Part shown: one piece after another, positions 11,501-23,765 of the stretch | How the letters are laid out: each line of letters starts with the position of its first letter | Numbering within the stretch: the first letter of the stretch is position 1 | Assembly: GCA_027326105.1 (NCBI GenBank) | Contig: DAHWFB010000030.1 | Coordinates: 1 to 64,000, forward strand | Length of the DNA: 64,000 nt | Source: Acetobacteraceae bacterium | GTDB lineage: Bacteria > Pseudomonadota > Alphaproteobacteria > Acetobacterales > Acetobacteraceae | Reading direction: 5' to 3' | Notes under the pieces: model-generated | What the model was told of the DNA's origin: nothing | What the model saw: the letters and a program-made list of their open reading frames with translations, nothing else | The model's database searches: none | Position numbers and translations under genes: made by a program

Positions 11501-13882
11501 ATGGGTCACGAAGGCATCGGCGCCGCGGTGAAGCGGAAGGAAGACGAGCGGTTCCTCGCCGGCCGCGGCCATTATGTCGATGACATGAACCGCCCCGGCC
11601 AGGCGCACGCCCATCTGCGCCGCTCCGACCGGCCGCATGCGCGCATCCTCGGCATCGATACCGCCGCGGCGGCCGCCATGCCGGGGGTGGTCGCGATCCT
11701 CACCGCCGCGGATTTCGAGGCCGCGGGCGTCGGCGGGCTGCCCTGCGGATGGGCGGTCAAGAGCAAGGACGGCTCGCCGATGATCGAGCCGATGCACCCG
11801 GTGCTGGCCTCCGGCAAGGTCCGCCACGTCGGCGACCCGGTGGCCGTGGTGATCGCGGAGACCCGGGCCGAGGCCAGGGACGCGGCCGAGGCGCTGGTGG
11901 TCTCCTACGAGGATCTGCCGTCCGCCGCGGGGGTGCGCGACGCGCTCGCCGCCGGCGCCGCGCTGGTCCACGACGAGGCCGCCGGCAACGTCTGCTACGA
12001 TTGGGAGATCGGCGATCGCGCCCTGGTGGATGGGGCCTTCGCGCAGGCGGCGCGGGTGGTGCGGCTCGCGCTCACCAACAACCGGCTGGTGCCGAACGCG
12101 ATGGAGCCGCGCGCCGCGCTGGGCGATTTCGACCCCTCCTCGGGCGAATACACGCTGATCACCACCAGCCAGAACCCGCACGTCATCCGCCTGTTGATGG
12201 GCGCCTTCGTGCTGCACATTCCGGAGCACAAGCTGCGGGTGATCGCCCCCGACGTGGGCGGCGGGTTCGGCTCGAAGATCTACCACTACGCCGAGGAGGC
12301 GATCGTCACCTTCGCCGCGGGCAGGCTGCGCCGGCCGGTGAAATGGACCGCCGATCGCTCGGAGAGTTTCGTCTCCGACGCGCACGGGCGCGACCACGAC
12401 ACGGTGGCCGAGATGGCGCTCGACGCGCAGGGCAACTATCTCGCGCTGCGGGTGTCGACGATCGCCAACATGGGGGCCTATCTCTCGACCTTCGCGCCCT
12501 CGATCCCGACCTATCTCTACGCGACGCTGCTGGCGGGGGTGTACAAGACGCCGGTGATCTACGCCGAGGTGAAGGCGGTGTTCACCAATACCGTGCCGGT
12601 GGACGCCTATCGCGGGGCGGGGCGGCCGGAGGCGGCGTATCTGCTCGAGCGGCTGACCGACGTCATCGCCCACGACACCGGGATGGACCGGGTGGAACTG
12701 CGCCGGCGCAACTTCATTCCCGCCGGCGCCTTCCCCTACCAGACCCCGGTCGCGCTACAGTATGACAGCGGCAACTACGAGCGCACGCTGGAGGTGGCGA
12801 TGAAGGCGGCCGACTGGGCCGGCTTCCCGGCGCGGCGGGCGCAGGCGCAGGCGCGCGGCCGGCTGCGCGGCATCGGCATGTCCACCTATCTCGAAGCCTG
12901 CGGCATCGCGCCCTCGCACATCGCCGGCGCGCTGGGGGCGCGGGCCGGGCTCTACGAGGTCGCCAACATCCGGGTCCACCCGACCGGCAGCGTCACCGTG
13001 TTCACCGGCTCGCACAGCCACGGGCAGGGGCACGAGACGACGTTCGCCCAGATCGTCGCCGAGAAGCTCGGCGTCGGCATCGCGCAGGTGGACGTGGTGC
13101 ACGGCGATACCAAGGAGGTGCCGTTCGGCATGGGCACCTACGGGTCGCGCTCGCTCGCGGTGGGCGGCTCGGCGATGGTCAAGGCGCTCGACAAGGTGAT
13201 CGCCAAGGGCAAGCGGATCGCCGCCCATCTGATGGAGGCGGCGGTCGCGGACATCGAGTTCGCCGACGGGAAATTCACCGTCTCGGGCACCGACAAGTCG
13301 AAGACGCTGACCGACATCTCGCTCGCCGCCTATATTCCCCACAACTACCCGATCGAGGAGCTGGAGCCGGGGCTGGAGGAGATCGCCTTCTACGACCCCA
13401 AGAACTTCACCTATCCCGGCGGCTGCCACATCGCCGAGGTCGAGATCGACCCCGAGACCGGGGTGGTTTCGATGGTGAACTTCGTCGCCGTGGACGATAT
13501 CGGCACCGTCATCAACCCGATGATCGTGCATGGGCAGGTGCACGGCGGGGTGGCGCAGGGGATCGGCCAGGCGCTGCTCGAACATGCCCAGTACGACCAG
13601 GCGGGGCAGCTGGTTTCCGGCTCGTTCATGGACTACGTGATGCCGCGGGCGGACGATCTGCCCGCCATCCACGTCGGCACCGAGAGCACGCCGTGCCTGA
13701 CCAACCCGCTCGGCTCCAAGGGGGTGGGCGAGGTCGGCGCCATCGGCAGCCCGCCGGCGGTGATCAACGCGGTGGTGGACGCGCTGCGCGAGTATGGCGT
13801 GCGCCATCTCGACATGCCGGCGAGCGCGCCGAAGATCTGGTCCATCATCCGGGCCGGGCAGAGCCGGGCCGCGGCGGAATAG
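11501..13882 (+). CDS. coxL: CO dehydrogenase-like large (molybdopterin) subunit, form II type (AYRGAGR)
   Basis: [21 protein letters not shown], xanthine-oxidase family domains; active-site loop AYRGAGR, not the form I AYxCSFR. Confidence 0.9.
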   Translation: MGHEGIGAAVKRKEDERFLAGRGHYVDDMNRPGQAHAHLRRSDRPHARILGIDTAAAAAMPGVVAILTAADFEAAGVGGLPCGWAVKSKDGSPMIEPMHPVLASGKVRHVGDPVAVVIAETRAEARDAAEALVVSYEDLPSAAGVRDALAAGAALVHDEAAGNVCYDWEIGDRALVDGAFAQAARVVRLALTNNRLVPNAMEPRAALGDFDPSSGEYTLITTSQNPHVIRLLMGAFVLHIPEHKLRVIAPDVGGGFGSKIYHYAEEAIVTFAAGRLRRPVKWTADRSESFVSDAHGRDHDTVAEMALDAQGNYLALRVSTIANMGAYLSTFAPSIPTYLYATLLAGVYKTPVIYAEVKAVFTNTVPVDAYRGAGRPEAAYLLERLTDVIAHDTGMDRVELRRRNFIPAGAFPYQTPVALQYDSGNYERTLEVAMKAADWAGFPARRAQAQARGRLRGIGMSTYLEACGIAPSHIAGALGARAGLYEVANIRVHPTGSVTVFTGSHSHGQGHETTFAQIVAEKLGVGIAQVDVVHGDTKEVPFGMGTYGSRSLAVGGSAMVKALDKVIAKGKRIAAHLMEAAVADIEFADGKFTVSGTDKSKTLTDISLAAYIPHNYPIEELEPGLEEIAFYDPKNFTYPGGCHIAEVEIDPETGVVSMVNFVAVDDIGTVINPMIVHGQVHGGVAQGIGQALLEHAQYDQAGQLVSGSFMDYVMPRADDLPAIHVGTESTPCLTNPLGSKGVGEVGAIGSPPAVINAVVDALREYGVRHLDMPASAPKIWSIIRAGQSRAAAE

Positions 13883-13905
13883 GCGGATACGAAAGGAACC
13901 GAGCG

Positions 13906-14700
13906 ATGTATGCATTCGCCTATCAGAAGCCCGCGACCGTCGCCGAGGCGGTGAAGCTGCTGAGCGCGGACCCCGAGGCCAAGGCGCTCGCCGGGGGCAT
14001 GACCTATATCCCCGTGCTCAAGCAGCGCCTGGCCAGGCCCAGCGCGGTCGTCGATCTCTCCGGCCTCGGGCTCGCCGGGATCGGTGTCTCCGGCGGGGTG
14101 GTGACGATCGGCGCGATGACCACCCACGCGGCCGTCGCCGCCTCGGCCGAGGTGCGCCGCGCGATCCCCGCGCTCGCCGCACTCGCCGGCGGGATCGGGG
14201 ACAACGAGGTGCGCCACCGCGGCACCATCGGCGGCTCGCTCGCCAACGACGATCCGACCGCGGACTATCCGGCGGCGGTGCTGGCGCTCGGCGCCACCCT
14301 CCGCACCGACCGCCGCACGATCGCCGCGGACGGGTATTTCCAGGGCATGTTCACCACCGCGCTGGAGCCGGGCGAGATCATCACCGCGGTCGCGTTTCCG
14401 GTGCCCGAAAAGGCCGGCTACGCCAAGTTCCCCAACCCCGCCTCGCGCTACGCCATGGTCGGCGTGTTCGTCGCGCGCGGGCCACAGGGGGTGCGGGTGG
14501 CGGTGACCGGGGCCGGGCAGGGCGGCGTGTTCCGCCACACCGCGATGGAGAAGGCGCTGGAGAAATCCTGGTCGGCGGACGCGCTCGCGGGGGTGGCGAC
14601 GCCGGCCGAGGGGCTGAACGCCGACCTCCACGGCTCGGCCGAATATCGCGCCCATCTGGTCGGGGTGATGGCCAGGCGGGCGCTGGCGGCGGCGGGCTGA
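13906..14700 (+). CDS. coxM: CO dehydrogenase-like medium (FAD) subunit
   Basis: [42 protein letters not shown]-binding motifs. Confidence 0.93.
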   Translation: MYAFAYQKPATVAEAVKLLSADPEAKALAGGMTYIPVLKQRLARPSAVVDLSGLGLAGIGVSGGVVTIGAMTTHAAVAASAEVRRAIPALAALAGGIGDNEVRHRGTIGGSLANDDPTADYPAAVLALGATLRTDRRTIAADGYFQGMFTTALEPGEIITAVAFPVPEKAGYAKFPNPASRYAMVGVFVARGPQGVRVAVTGAGQGGVFRHTAMEKALEKSWSADALAGVATPAEGLNADLHGSAEYRAHLVGVMARRALAAAG

Positions 14701-14714
14701 ACCCGCCGCCCGCG

Positions 14715-15161
14715 CTAAGCGCCGGCGAGCAGGCGGTAGGCGTCCTCCACCGCGGCGGCGGCGCGCAGGCCGGCGGCGACGTCCTCCTCGCGCAGGCGGC
14801 GGGAGATCGCCGCCAGCGCCGCGAGGTGCCCGCCGCCGGTCCCGGCGGGGGTGAGCAGCAGAAAGACGAGATCGACGGGGGCCTCGTCGATCGCCTCGAA
14901 GGCGAGCGGGGCGGCGAGGCGGGCGAACAGGCCGACCAGGCGGGGCAGGCCGGCGATCCGCGCGTGTGGCAGCGCGAAGCCGCGGCCCAGCCCGGTCGAG
15001 CCGAGCTGCTCGCGCGCCGCGAGGGCGGCGGCGATGACCGGCGCCGCGACACCGGCGGCCGGGGCGATCCGGCGGGCGAGCGCCGCCAGCAGGGCGGCCT
15101 TGCTGGTGGCGGCGAAGCCGAGCACCACCCGCTCGGGCGCGAGGAAGCTGTCGATCTCCAT
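14715..15161 (-). CDS. PTS IIA-like nitrogen-regulatory (PtsN-type) protein
   Basis: STGLGRGFALPHARI phospho-His motif, PVDLVFLLLTPAG...HLAALAAISRRLRE. Confidence 0.88.
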   Translation of the reverse strand: MEIDSFLAPERVVLGFAATSKAALLAALARRIAPAAGVAAPVIAAALAAREQLGSTGLGRGFALPHARIAGLPRLVGLFARLAAPLAFEAIDEAPVDLVFLLLTPAGTGGGHLAALAAISRRLREEDVAAGLRAAAAVEDAYRLLAGA

Positions 15162-15200
15162 GGGGAGGCGGCCTTCTCCTTCGGGGTCGTCCGACGGGGC

Positions 15201-15242
15201 TGGAGCAGGATCCGTGCGAACGGGTGCACGGATCCTGCTCCA
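15201..15242. repeat. Perfect 17-bp inverted repeat (TGGAGCAGGATCCGTGC-N8-GCACGGATCCTGCTCCA)
   Basis: Arms 15201-15217 and 15226-15242, read directly. Confidence 0.95.
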
Positions 15243-15257
15243 TCTTGTTGTCTGATC

Positions 15258-15304
15258 GAGCAACTGTAGCCCATCGGCCGATTCCGTCCGATCGGATGTT
15301 GCTC
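15258..15304. repeat. Second inverted repeat unit, outer arms GAGCAAC/GTTGCTC, abutting kdpE stop
   Basis: 15258-15264 versus 15298-15304. Confidence 0.6.
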
Positions 15305-16026
15305 TAGGGGGCGGCGGGCGGCGGCGGCTCCGCCGGCGGATCGAGCGCGCGCAGACGATAGCCGACGCCGGTCTCGGTGACGATCAGCGCCGGCCGGTCG
15401 GGCTCGGCCTCGATCTTCTGGCGCAGGGTGCGGATGTAGATGCGCAGATTCTGCACGTCCGCCTCGCCGCCCCAGAGCGCGCGCAGCAGCATCCGGTGGG
15501 TCAGAACCTTGCCGGCGTGGGCGGCGAACAGGCGCAGCAGGTCGTATTCCTTCGGGGTCAGCTTCACCTCCTCCCCGCGCAGGGTGACGAGGCGGCGGAC
15601 GAGGTCGATGGCGAGATCTCCGGAGCGGAACAGGGCCTGCTCGCCCTGCCGTTGCAGGCGGTGGCGCTCGGCGGCGCGGATGCGGGCGTGCAGCTCATCG
15701 ATGCCGAACGGCTTGGTCACGTAGTCGTCGGCCCCGGCGTCGAGTGCCGCCACCTTCGCCGCCTCGGCGTCGCGCGAGGACAGCACGACGATGGGCACCA
15801 GGTTGCCGGCCGCGCGCAGGCGCTCGATCACCGCGATGCCGTCGAGGTCGGGCAGGCCGAGGTCGAGCACCACGAGATCGGCCTCGCCGCGGCCGATCGC
15901 GGCGAGCGCCGCCTGCGCGGTTTCCGCCTCCGCCGGCAGATGGCCCGCCGCGCGCAGGCCGGCGCGCAGGAAGCGGCGGATCGCCGGTTCGTCATCGACG
16001 ATCAGGATGCGCATTGCGTTGCTCAT
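15304..16026 (-). CDS. kdpE: Response regulator KdpE
   Basis: ILIVDDEPAIRRFLRAGL, LVVLDLGLPDLDG, OmpR-type winged helix; next to kdpD. Confidence 0.95.
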   Translation of the reverse strand: MSNAMRILIVDDEPAIRRFLRAGLRAAGHLPAEAETAQAALAAIGRGEADLVVLDLGLPDLDGIAVIERLRAAGNLVPIVVLSSRDAEAAKVAALDAGADDYVTKPFGIDELHARIRAAERHRLQRQGEQALFRSGDLAIDLVRRLVTLRGEEVKLTPKEYDLLRLFAAHAGKVLTHRMLLRALWGGEADVQNLRIYIRTLRQKIEAEPDRPALIVTETGVGYRLRALDPPAEPPPPAAP

Positions 16027-18734
16027 CGCGCCGCCGCCGGCGCCGCCGGAGCCGGCTCCGGCAGGTCGATGGCGAAGACCGCGCCGGGACGGCCGGCCCG
16101 GTTCGCCGCGGTGATCGTCCCGCCCATCGCCTCGACGAAGCCGCGGCAGATCGCCAGCCCGAGGCCGAGGCCGGGCGGGCGGCGGTCGGTCGCCGGGGCG
16201 CGATGGAATTTCTCGAAGATGCGGGCGAGTTCGTCGGCCGCGATGCCGGGCCCTTCGTCCAGCACCTCGATCCGCACCCGGCCGCCCTCGCGGCGGGCGC
16301 GCACGGTGATCGCGGTTCCGGCGGGAGCGTATTTGGCGGCATTGTCCAGGAGGTTGAACAACACCTGCTCGAACAGCACCATGTCGATCGCGAGCATCGG
16401 CAGATCGGGGGGAAGATCGAGCGCGACGCGATGGAGGGCGAGGATCTTTTCCGCCCGCCGCAGGACGGCGCCGACCACGTCCGACAGATCGGCGAGCCCG
16501 CGCTGGGGCATCACCCGCCCGGCCTCCAGACGGGTCATGTCGAGGAGATTGCCGATGAAGCGGTTGAGGCGCTCGGCCTCCTCCTGGATGGTGCGGGTGA
16601 GGGCTGCGCGTGCCGGCGGATCGAACGCCGCATCATGCGCGGCGAGGCTGCTCGCCGAACCGAGGATGGACGCGAGCGGCGTGCGCAGATCGTGCGAGAT
16701 GGAGGTCAGCAGTGCGGCGCGCAGCCGGTCCGCCTCGGCCGCGAGGCGGACGCGATCGAGATCCTCGACCAGCCGGACGCGCTCGATGGCGAGCGCCGCC
16801 TGGTCGGTGAGGGCATCGAGCAGGCGATGCTGCTCGGGGGACAGCGGGCCGGGCTGGTCGCGATCGATGCCCACCACCCCCACCGCGCCGCGCCCGGTGC
16901 GCATCGGCAGGAACAGCCATCTGGCGCCCGGCAGGGTCTGCGCGCCGCGCCCGGCCGGGCGGATGTGCTGCCAGCACCAGGTGGCGGCGGCGAGATCGGC
17001 TTCGCCGAGCAGGTCCTCGGGCGGGAAGCCGGCGCGGACGGCGAGCGCGCCCGCCTCCGGCAGCAGCAGCACCACGCGCAGTTTCAGCATCAGGGCGATC
17101 TGGTGCGCGGTCGCCCACAGCAGGTCGTCCATCTCCACCGCGAGGCCGAGCTTGCGGCTGAACTGGTAGAGATCCCCGGTGGTCTTCGCCCGCTCCCGCG
17201 CCGCGATCACCTGCGCGCGCAGCCGGGCGGCGAGGTTGCCGGCGAGCAGCGCCACGAGAAGGAAGAAGAACAGCGCGACCACGTTCTCGGGATCGGCGAT
17301 GGTGAAGGTGTAGAGCGGCGGCAGGAAGAAGAAATTGTAGGCCAGAGCGCTCAACACGCAGGCGAGCAGCGACGGCCCCAGCCCGTAGGTGATGGCGCTG
17401 AGCAGCACCGCGGTGAGGAACACCAGCCCGACGTCGGAGTTCGCGAGGAAGCCGCGCAGCAGCAGGGCCGCGATCAGCCCCGCGAGCACGATGCCCGCGC
17501 TGCCCGCGTACTGCGCGGGCGCGATCACCGGGGCGGGGCGGGACCGCCCGGCCGCGCGCGCCGAAGCCTCCGGCGGGGCCGGCAGGAGATGGATCGCGAG
17601 ATCGCCGGCGCGACGGATCAGGCGCCTTTCCACCGCCCCGCGCCGAAACCGGCGCCAGCCGGCGCGGCGGGCACGGGCGATCACCACATGGACGAAATTG
17701 TGCTGGCGGGCGTAGTCGATCACCGTCTCCGCGACGTCCTGCCCGGGGATGGTGGCGGCGGTGGCGCCGAGCCGTTCGGCCAGCCGCAGCGCCTCGGCCA
17801 CCTGGCCCTGGGCGGCGTCGCTGCGGCGCCCGGCCGCCGCCGTCTCGACATGGAGGACCGTCCACGGCGCCCGCAACTGGTCGGCGAGGCGTTTGGCGTG
17901 GCGCACCAGGGCGCTGGCATCAGGCGCATCGCCCACGCAGGCCAGCAGCCGTTCCCCGGCCGGCCAGGGGCCGCGGATCGCGTGGGCCTGCATGTAGTTC
18001 AGCATCTGCGCGTCGACGCGCTGGGCGGTGCGGCGCAGCGCCAGCTCGCGCAGCGCGGTCAGATTGCCCGGCGAGAAATAGTGGCGGATCGCGCGGGCGG
18101 CCTGCTGGGGCACATAGACCTTGCCCTCCTCGAGCCGCTGGATCAGGTCTGCGGGCGTGAGGTCGATCAGTTCGACCTCGTCGGCACGGTCGATGACGGA
18201 ATCGGGCACCAGTTCGCGCACCCGGATGCGGGTGATCCGCGCCACCACGTCGGTCAGGCTTTCGAGGTGCTGGATGTTCAGCGTGGCGTAGACATCGATG
18301 CCGGCGGCGAGCAGTTCGGCCACGTCCAGATGGCGCTTGGCGTGGCGGCTGCCGGGCACGTTGGTGTGGGCGAGTTCATCGACCAGCACCAGGGCGGGAC
18401 GGCGGGCGAGGATCGCGTCGAGATCCATCTCCTCCAGCGGGTGCCCCCTGTAGTCCAGCCGCCGGCGCGCGATCACCTCCAGCCCCGCGAGGAGGGCCTC
18501 GGTCTCGGCGCGGCCATGGGTTTCGACCACGCCGACGACGACATCGACGCCCTCGCGCAGGCGGGCGCGCGCCGCGGTCAGCATCTCGTAGGTCTTGCCC
18601 ACTCCCGGCGCGGCGCCGAGAAAGAGCTTGAGCCGCCCGGCGTCGGCGCGCCCGGCGGCGGCGAGCAGAGCATCCGGGAACGGGCGAGCCTCCCGCTGCG
18701 GGACATCTTCCATCCAGCCATTCTCCGTCCGCAC
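16023..18734 (-). CDS. kdpD: Sensor histidine kinase KdpD
   Basis: GAAPGVGKTYEML, LVDELAHTNVPGSRH, USP domain, SISHDLRTPLASILG H-box. Confidence 0.96.
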   Translation of the reverse strand: MRTENGWMEDVPQREARPFPDALLAAAGRADAGRLKLFLGAAPGVGKTYEMLTAARARLREGVDVVVGVVETHGRAETEALLAGLEVIARRRLDYRGHPLEEMDLDAILARRPALVLVDELAHTNVPGSRHAKRHLDVAELLAAGIDVYATLNIQHLESLTDVVARITRIRVRELVPDSVIDRADEVELIDLTPADLIQRLEEGKVYVPQQAARAIRHYFSPGNLTALRELALRRTAQRVDAQMLNYMQAHAIRGPWPAGERLLACVGDAPDASALVRHAKRLADQLRAPWTVLHVETAAAGRRSDAAQGQVAEALRLAERLGATAATIPGQDVAETVIDYARQHNFVHVVIARARRAGWRRFRRGAVERRLIRRAGDLAIHLLPAPPEASARAAGRSRPAPVIAPAQYAGSAGIVLAGLIAALLLRGFLANSDVGLVFLTAVLLSAITYGLGPSLLACVLSALAYNFFFLPPLYTFTIADPENVVALFFFLLVALLAGNLAARLRAQVIAARERAKTTGDLYQFSRKLGLAVEMDDLLWATAHQIALMLKLRVVLLLPEAGALAVRAGFPPEDLLGEADLAAATWCWQHIRPAGRGAQTLPGARWLFLPMRTGRGAVGVVGIDRDQPGPLSPEQHRLLDALTDQAALAIERVRLVEDLDRVRLAAEADRLRAALLTSISHDLRTPLASILGSASSLAAHDAAFDPPARAALTRTIQEEAERLNRFIGNLLDMTRLEAGRVMPQRGLADLSDVVGAVLRRAEKILALHRVALDLPPDLPMLAIDMVLFEQVLFNLLDNAAKYAPAGTAITVRARREGGRVRIEVLDEGPGIAADELARIFEKFHRAPATDRRPPGLGLGLAICRGFVEAMGGTITAANRAGRPGAVFAIDLPEPAPAAPAAAR

Positions 18735-18768
18735 CCGCGCCAGGCGCTGCGGGCAGTGGGCGCTGCGG

Positions 18769-19371
18769 TCAGTGCCGGGCCAGCGCGTCGAGCGCGAGGT
18801 TGAGCCTTAGCACGTTCACGTGCGGCTCTCCGATCACGCCGAACAGGCGCGGGGTGATGTGGGCCAGCACCAGCCGGCGGACGACAGCCACGGGGAGGCT
18901 GCGGGCGCGGGCGACGCGCGGCACCTGGAACAGGGCGCCCGCGGGGGTGATATCGGGGTCGAGGCCGCTCGCCGAACTGGTCACCAGATCGACCGGGATC
19001 GGCGCGGCGGGGTTCTGCGCGGCCAGCGCCGCCGCCCGCGCCTGCACGTGGCGCACCAGCTCCTTCGCGGTCGGGCCGAGGTTCGAGCCGCCGGAGTTGG
19101 CGCCATTGTAGGGCACGGCGATGGTGCGGGCGGGATCGCCGGGGTCGGGTCCGGTGGTCGCCGACGGCCGGGGGTGGAAATAGCCGGCGGACGCGAAGTT
19201 CTGCCCGATGCGCGCGGCGCCGACCACGATGCCGTGGCGCCGGATCAGGCTGCCGTTGGCCTGCCAGGGGAACGCGAGCTGGGCGATCACGGTGACGGCG
19301 AGCGGGTAGGCGAGACCGGTCAACAGCGTCATCGCCAGCATCATCACGATCGCCGGGCGGATATGGTTCAT
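18769..19371 (-). CDS. kdpC: K+-transporting ATPase subunit C
   Basis: QNFASAGYFHPRPSAT...SASGLDPDITPAGA typical KdpC motifs. Confidence 0.95.
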   Translation of the reverse strand: MNHIRPAIVMMLAMTLLTGLAYPLAVTVIAQLAFPWQANGSLIRRHGIVVGAARIGQNFASAGYFHPRPSATTGPDPGDPARTIAVPYNGANSGGSNLGPTAKELVRHVQARAAALAAQNPAAPIPVDLVTSSASGLDPDITPAGALFQVPRVARARSLPVAVVRRLVLAHITPRLFGVIGEPHVNVLRLNLALDALARH

Positions 19372-19384
19372 GGCGGCATTCTCC

Positions 19385-21505
<2,121 letters not shown>

Positions 21506-21519
21506 CGGTGTCACCGTCC

Positions 21520-23259
21520 TCAGTACAGCGTGCCGTGCAGCAGCGCGAAATGTTCGACGATCGGGCCGAGCGCCACGGCGGGGAAGAAGATCAGCCCGCC
21601 GGTGACCAGGATCACGCCCACGACCAGACCGACGAACAGGGCGCCGGTGGTGGGAAAGGTGCCGAGCGAGGCGGGCACGATCTTCTTGCGCGCGAGCGAG
21701 CCCGCGATCGCCAGCATCGGCACGATCATCAGGAAGCGGCCGATGAACATCGCGAGCCCCAGCGTGTCGTTCCAGAACGGGGTATCGGCGGCCAGTCCGG
21801 CGAAGGCGCTGCCGTTGTTGCCGGTGGCGGAGGTGTAGGCATAGAGCGCCTCGCTGAACCCGTGCGGGCCGGCATTGCCGAGTGCGGCGGTGCCGACCGG
21901 AAGCACCACCGCGAGCGCGGTGAAGCCGAGGATCGACAGCGGCAGGACCAGGATCGCGAGCATCGCCATCTTGACCTCCTTCGCTTCGAGCTTCTTGCCG
22001 AGATATTCGGGGGTTCGCCCGACCATCAGCCCGGCGACGAACATCGCCACGATGACGAACAGCAGCATTCCGTAAAGGCCGGAGCCGACGCCGCCGAAGA
22101 TGATCTCGCCGAGCATGATGTTGACCAGCGGCACCGCGCCGGCCAGCGGCAGCAGGCTGTCGTGCATATTGTTCACCGCGCCTGCCGAGGCGTCGGTGGT
22201 GACGGTGGTGAAGAGGGCGGAATTGGCGATGCCGAAGCGCACCTCCTTGCCCTCCATGTTGCCGCCAGGTTGCAGCGCGCTCGGCGCCTGGTCGACCCGG
22301 AAGGCGGTGAAGGCCGGGTTGCCCTGGCTCTCCACCGAATAGGTGATGGCGGCGCCGGCGAGGAACAGGGCGAACATCACCGCGAAGATCGCCCACCCCT
22401 GGCGCTCATCGCCCACCATGCGGCCGAAGACGTTGGTCAGCCCGGCGCCGATCGCGAAGATCAGCAGCATCTGCACGAGGTCGGTGAGCGCGGTCGGGTT
22501 TTCGTAGGGGTGGGCGGAGTTGGCGTTGAAGAAGCCGCCGCCGTTGGTGCCGAGCATCTTGATCGCTTCCTGCGACGCTACCGGGCCTTGCGCGATCACC
22601 TGCCGCGCGCCTTCCAGCGTCGTCGCGTGGGTGTAGGCGCCGAGGTTCTGCGGCACGCCCTGCCAGACGAAGAAGAGCGCGACGACGATTGCCGCCGGCA
22701 GCAGGACGTAGAGCACGCAACGGGTGAGATCGACCCAGAAATTGCCGATGCCCTGCGCCGAGCGGCGGGCGAAGCCGCGGATCAGCGCGAGCGCGAGCGC
22801 GATGCCGGTGGCGGCGGAGACGAAATTGTGCACCGTGAGCCCGGCCATCTGGGTCAGATCGCTCATCGTCGTCTCGGGCACGTAGGACTGCCAGTTGGTG
22901 TTGGTGAGGAAACTCACCGAGGTATCGAACGCGAGCGCCGGGCTGACCGCCCCCTGGTGCGCCGGATCGAGCGGCAAGACCGCCTGCATGCGCTGCAAAG
23001 CGTACAAGCCGACGAAGCCCGTGAAGCTGAACGCCAGCATGGCGCAGGCGTAGGCGAGCCAGTGCTGCTCCTCGTCCTCGCGCACGCCGCAGATGCGGTA
23101 GAAGCCGCTCTCCAGCGGCCGCAGCAGCGGCTACAGCGGGGTACGTCGCCCCTCGAAGACGGCCGTCATGTAACCACCGGCGGGTTTCGCCATCCCCACC
23201 ACCAGCAGCGCGAACAGCACGATCTGTAGCCAGCCGTTGGCCGTCGTGTGACCCATCAT
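21520..23259 (-). pseudogene. kdpA: K+-transporting ATPase subunit A, interrupted by one in-frame TAG (complement of 23131-23133)
   Basis: [77 protein letters not shown]...[14 protein letters not shown]- and C-terminal parts are in the same frame, separated only by a stop codon. Confidence 0.88.
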
Positions 23260-23284
23260 GTCGGAAGGCTCCCTGCCCGCGGGT

Positions 23285-23374
23285 TCAGAACCGCTCGGGC
23301 CGCACGAGGGCGTAGACGAGATAGGCGAGCAGTCCGCAAGCGACGATCGCGCCGAGGACAAGATCGACCAGCAT
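23285..23374 (-). CDS. kdpF: KdpF small subunit (29 aa)
   Basis: MLVDLVLGAIVACGLLAYLVYALVRPERF, upstream of kdpA; not in supplied ORF track. Confidence 0.88.
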   Translation of the reverse strand: MLVDLVLGAIVACGLLAYLVYALVRPERF

Positions 23375-23383
23375 CGCCCCGCC

Positions 23384-23467
23384 TCACAGACGCTCGCAGG
23401 CGATCGCGTACAGCGCGCAGCCGCCGAGGAAGGCGGCAGCGAGCAGGATGTAGAGAAGATCGGGCAT
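23384..23467 (-). CDS. 27-aa single-TM small ORF upstream of kdpF
   Basis: MPDLLYILLAAAFLGGCALYAIACERL; 10 bp upstream of kdpF; not in supplied ORF track. Confidence 0.6.
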   Translation of the reverse strand: MPDLLYILLAAAFLGGCALYAIACERL

Positions 23468-23605
23468 CAGGCGCCTCCGGGTCGGCGTTGACGGCGCCAT
23501 GCCACAGCCACGGCGCGCGACCTTTCAGCTATCCTTCGGGGCGTAAGGAAGCGATGGGGCGGGCGGCGGGGCGGCGTATAGATTTCGTATGGATTACGAT
23601 ATCAT

Positions 23606-23736
23606 CCCGCCAGCCCTGCGGGCCGCCGGGATGGGGTAGTTGCGTCGGCGCGCGGCCGCCCCACCAACCCCGCGCGCCAGCCCGCCAGCCCCACGGGCCG
23701 CCGGGATGGGGTCTTTGCGTCGGCGCGTGGCCGCCC
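23606..23736. repeat. Two 56-bp near-identical direct repeats (23606-23661, 23681-23736; 5 mismatches)
   Basis: cccgccagccc(tg/ca)cgggccgccgggatggggt(ag/ct)ttgcgtcggcgcg(c/t)ggccgccc aligned by eye. Confidence 0.9.
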
Positions 23737-23765
23737 GCTCGGGGCGGTGCCTCGATCCCTGCGCG

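Noticed and set aside
15744-18803. 1019-aa plus-strand ORF opposite kdpD
   Set aside because: Shadow ORF; KdpD on the minus strand is unambiguous.
23606-23736. CRISPR-like repeat
   Set aside because: Only two degenerate 56-bp units, not 3+ identical short repeats with unique spacers; no cas genes.
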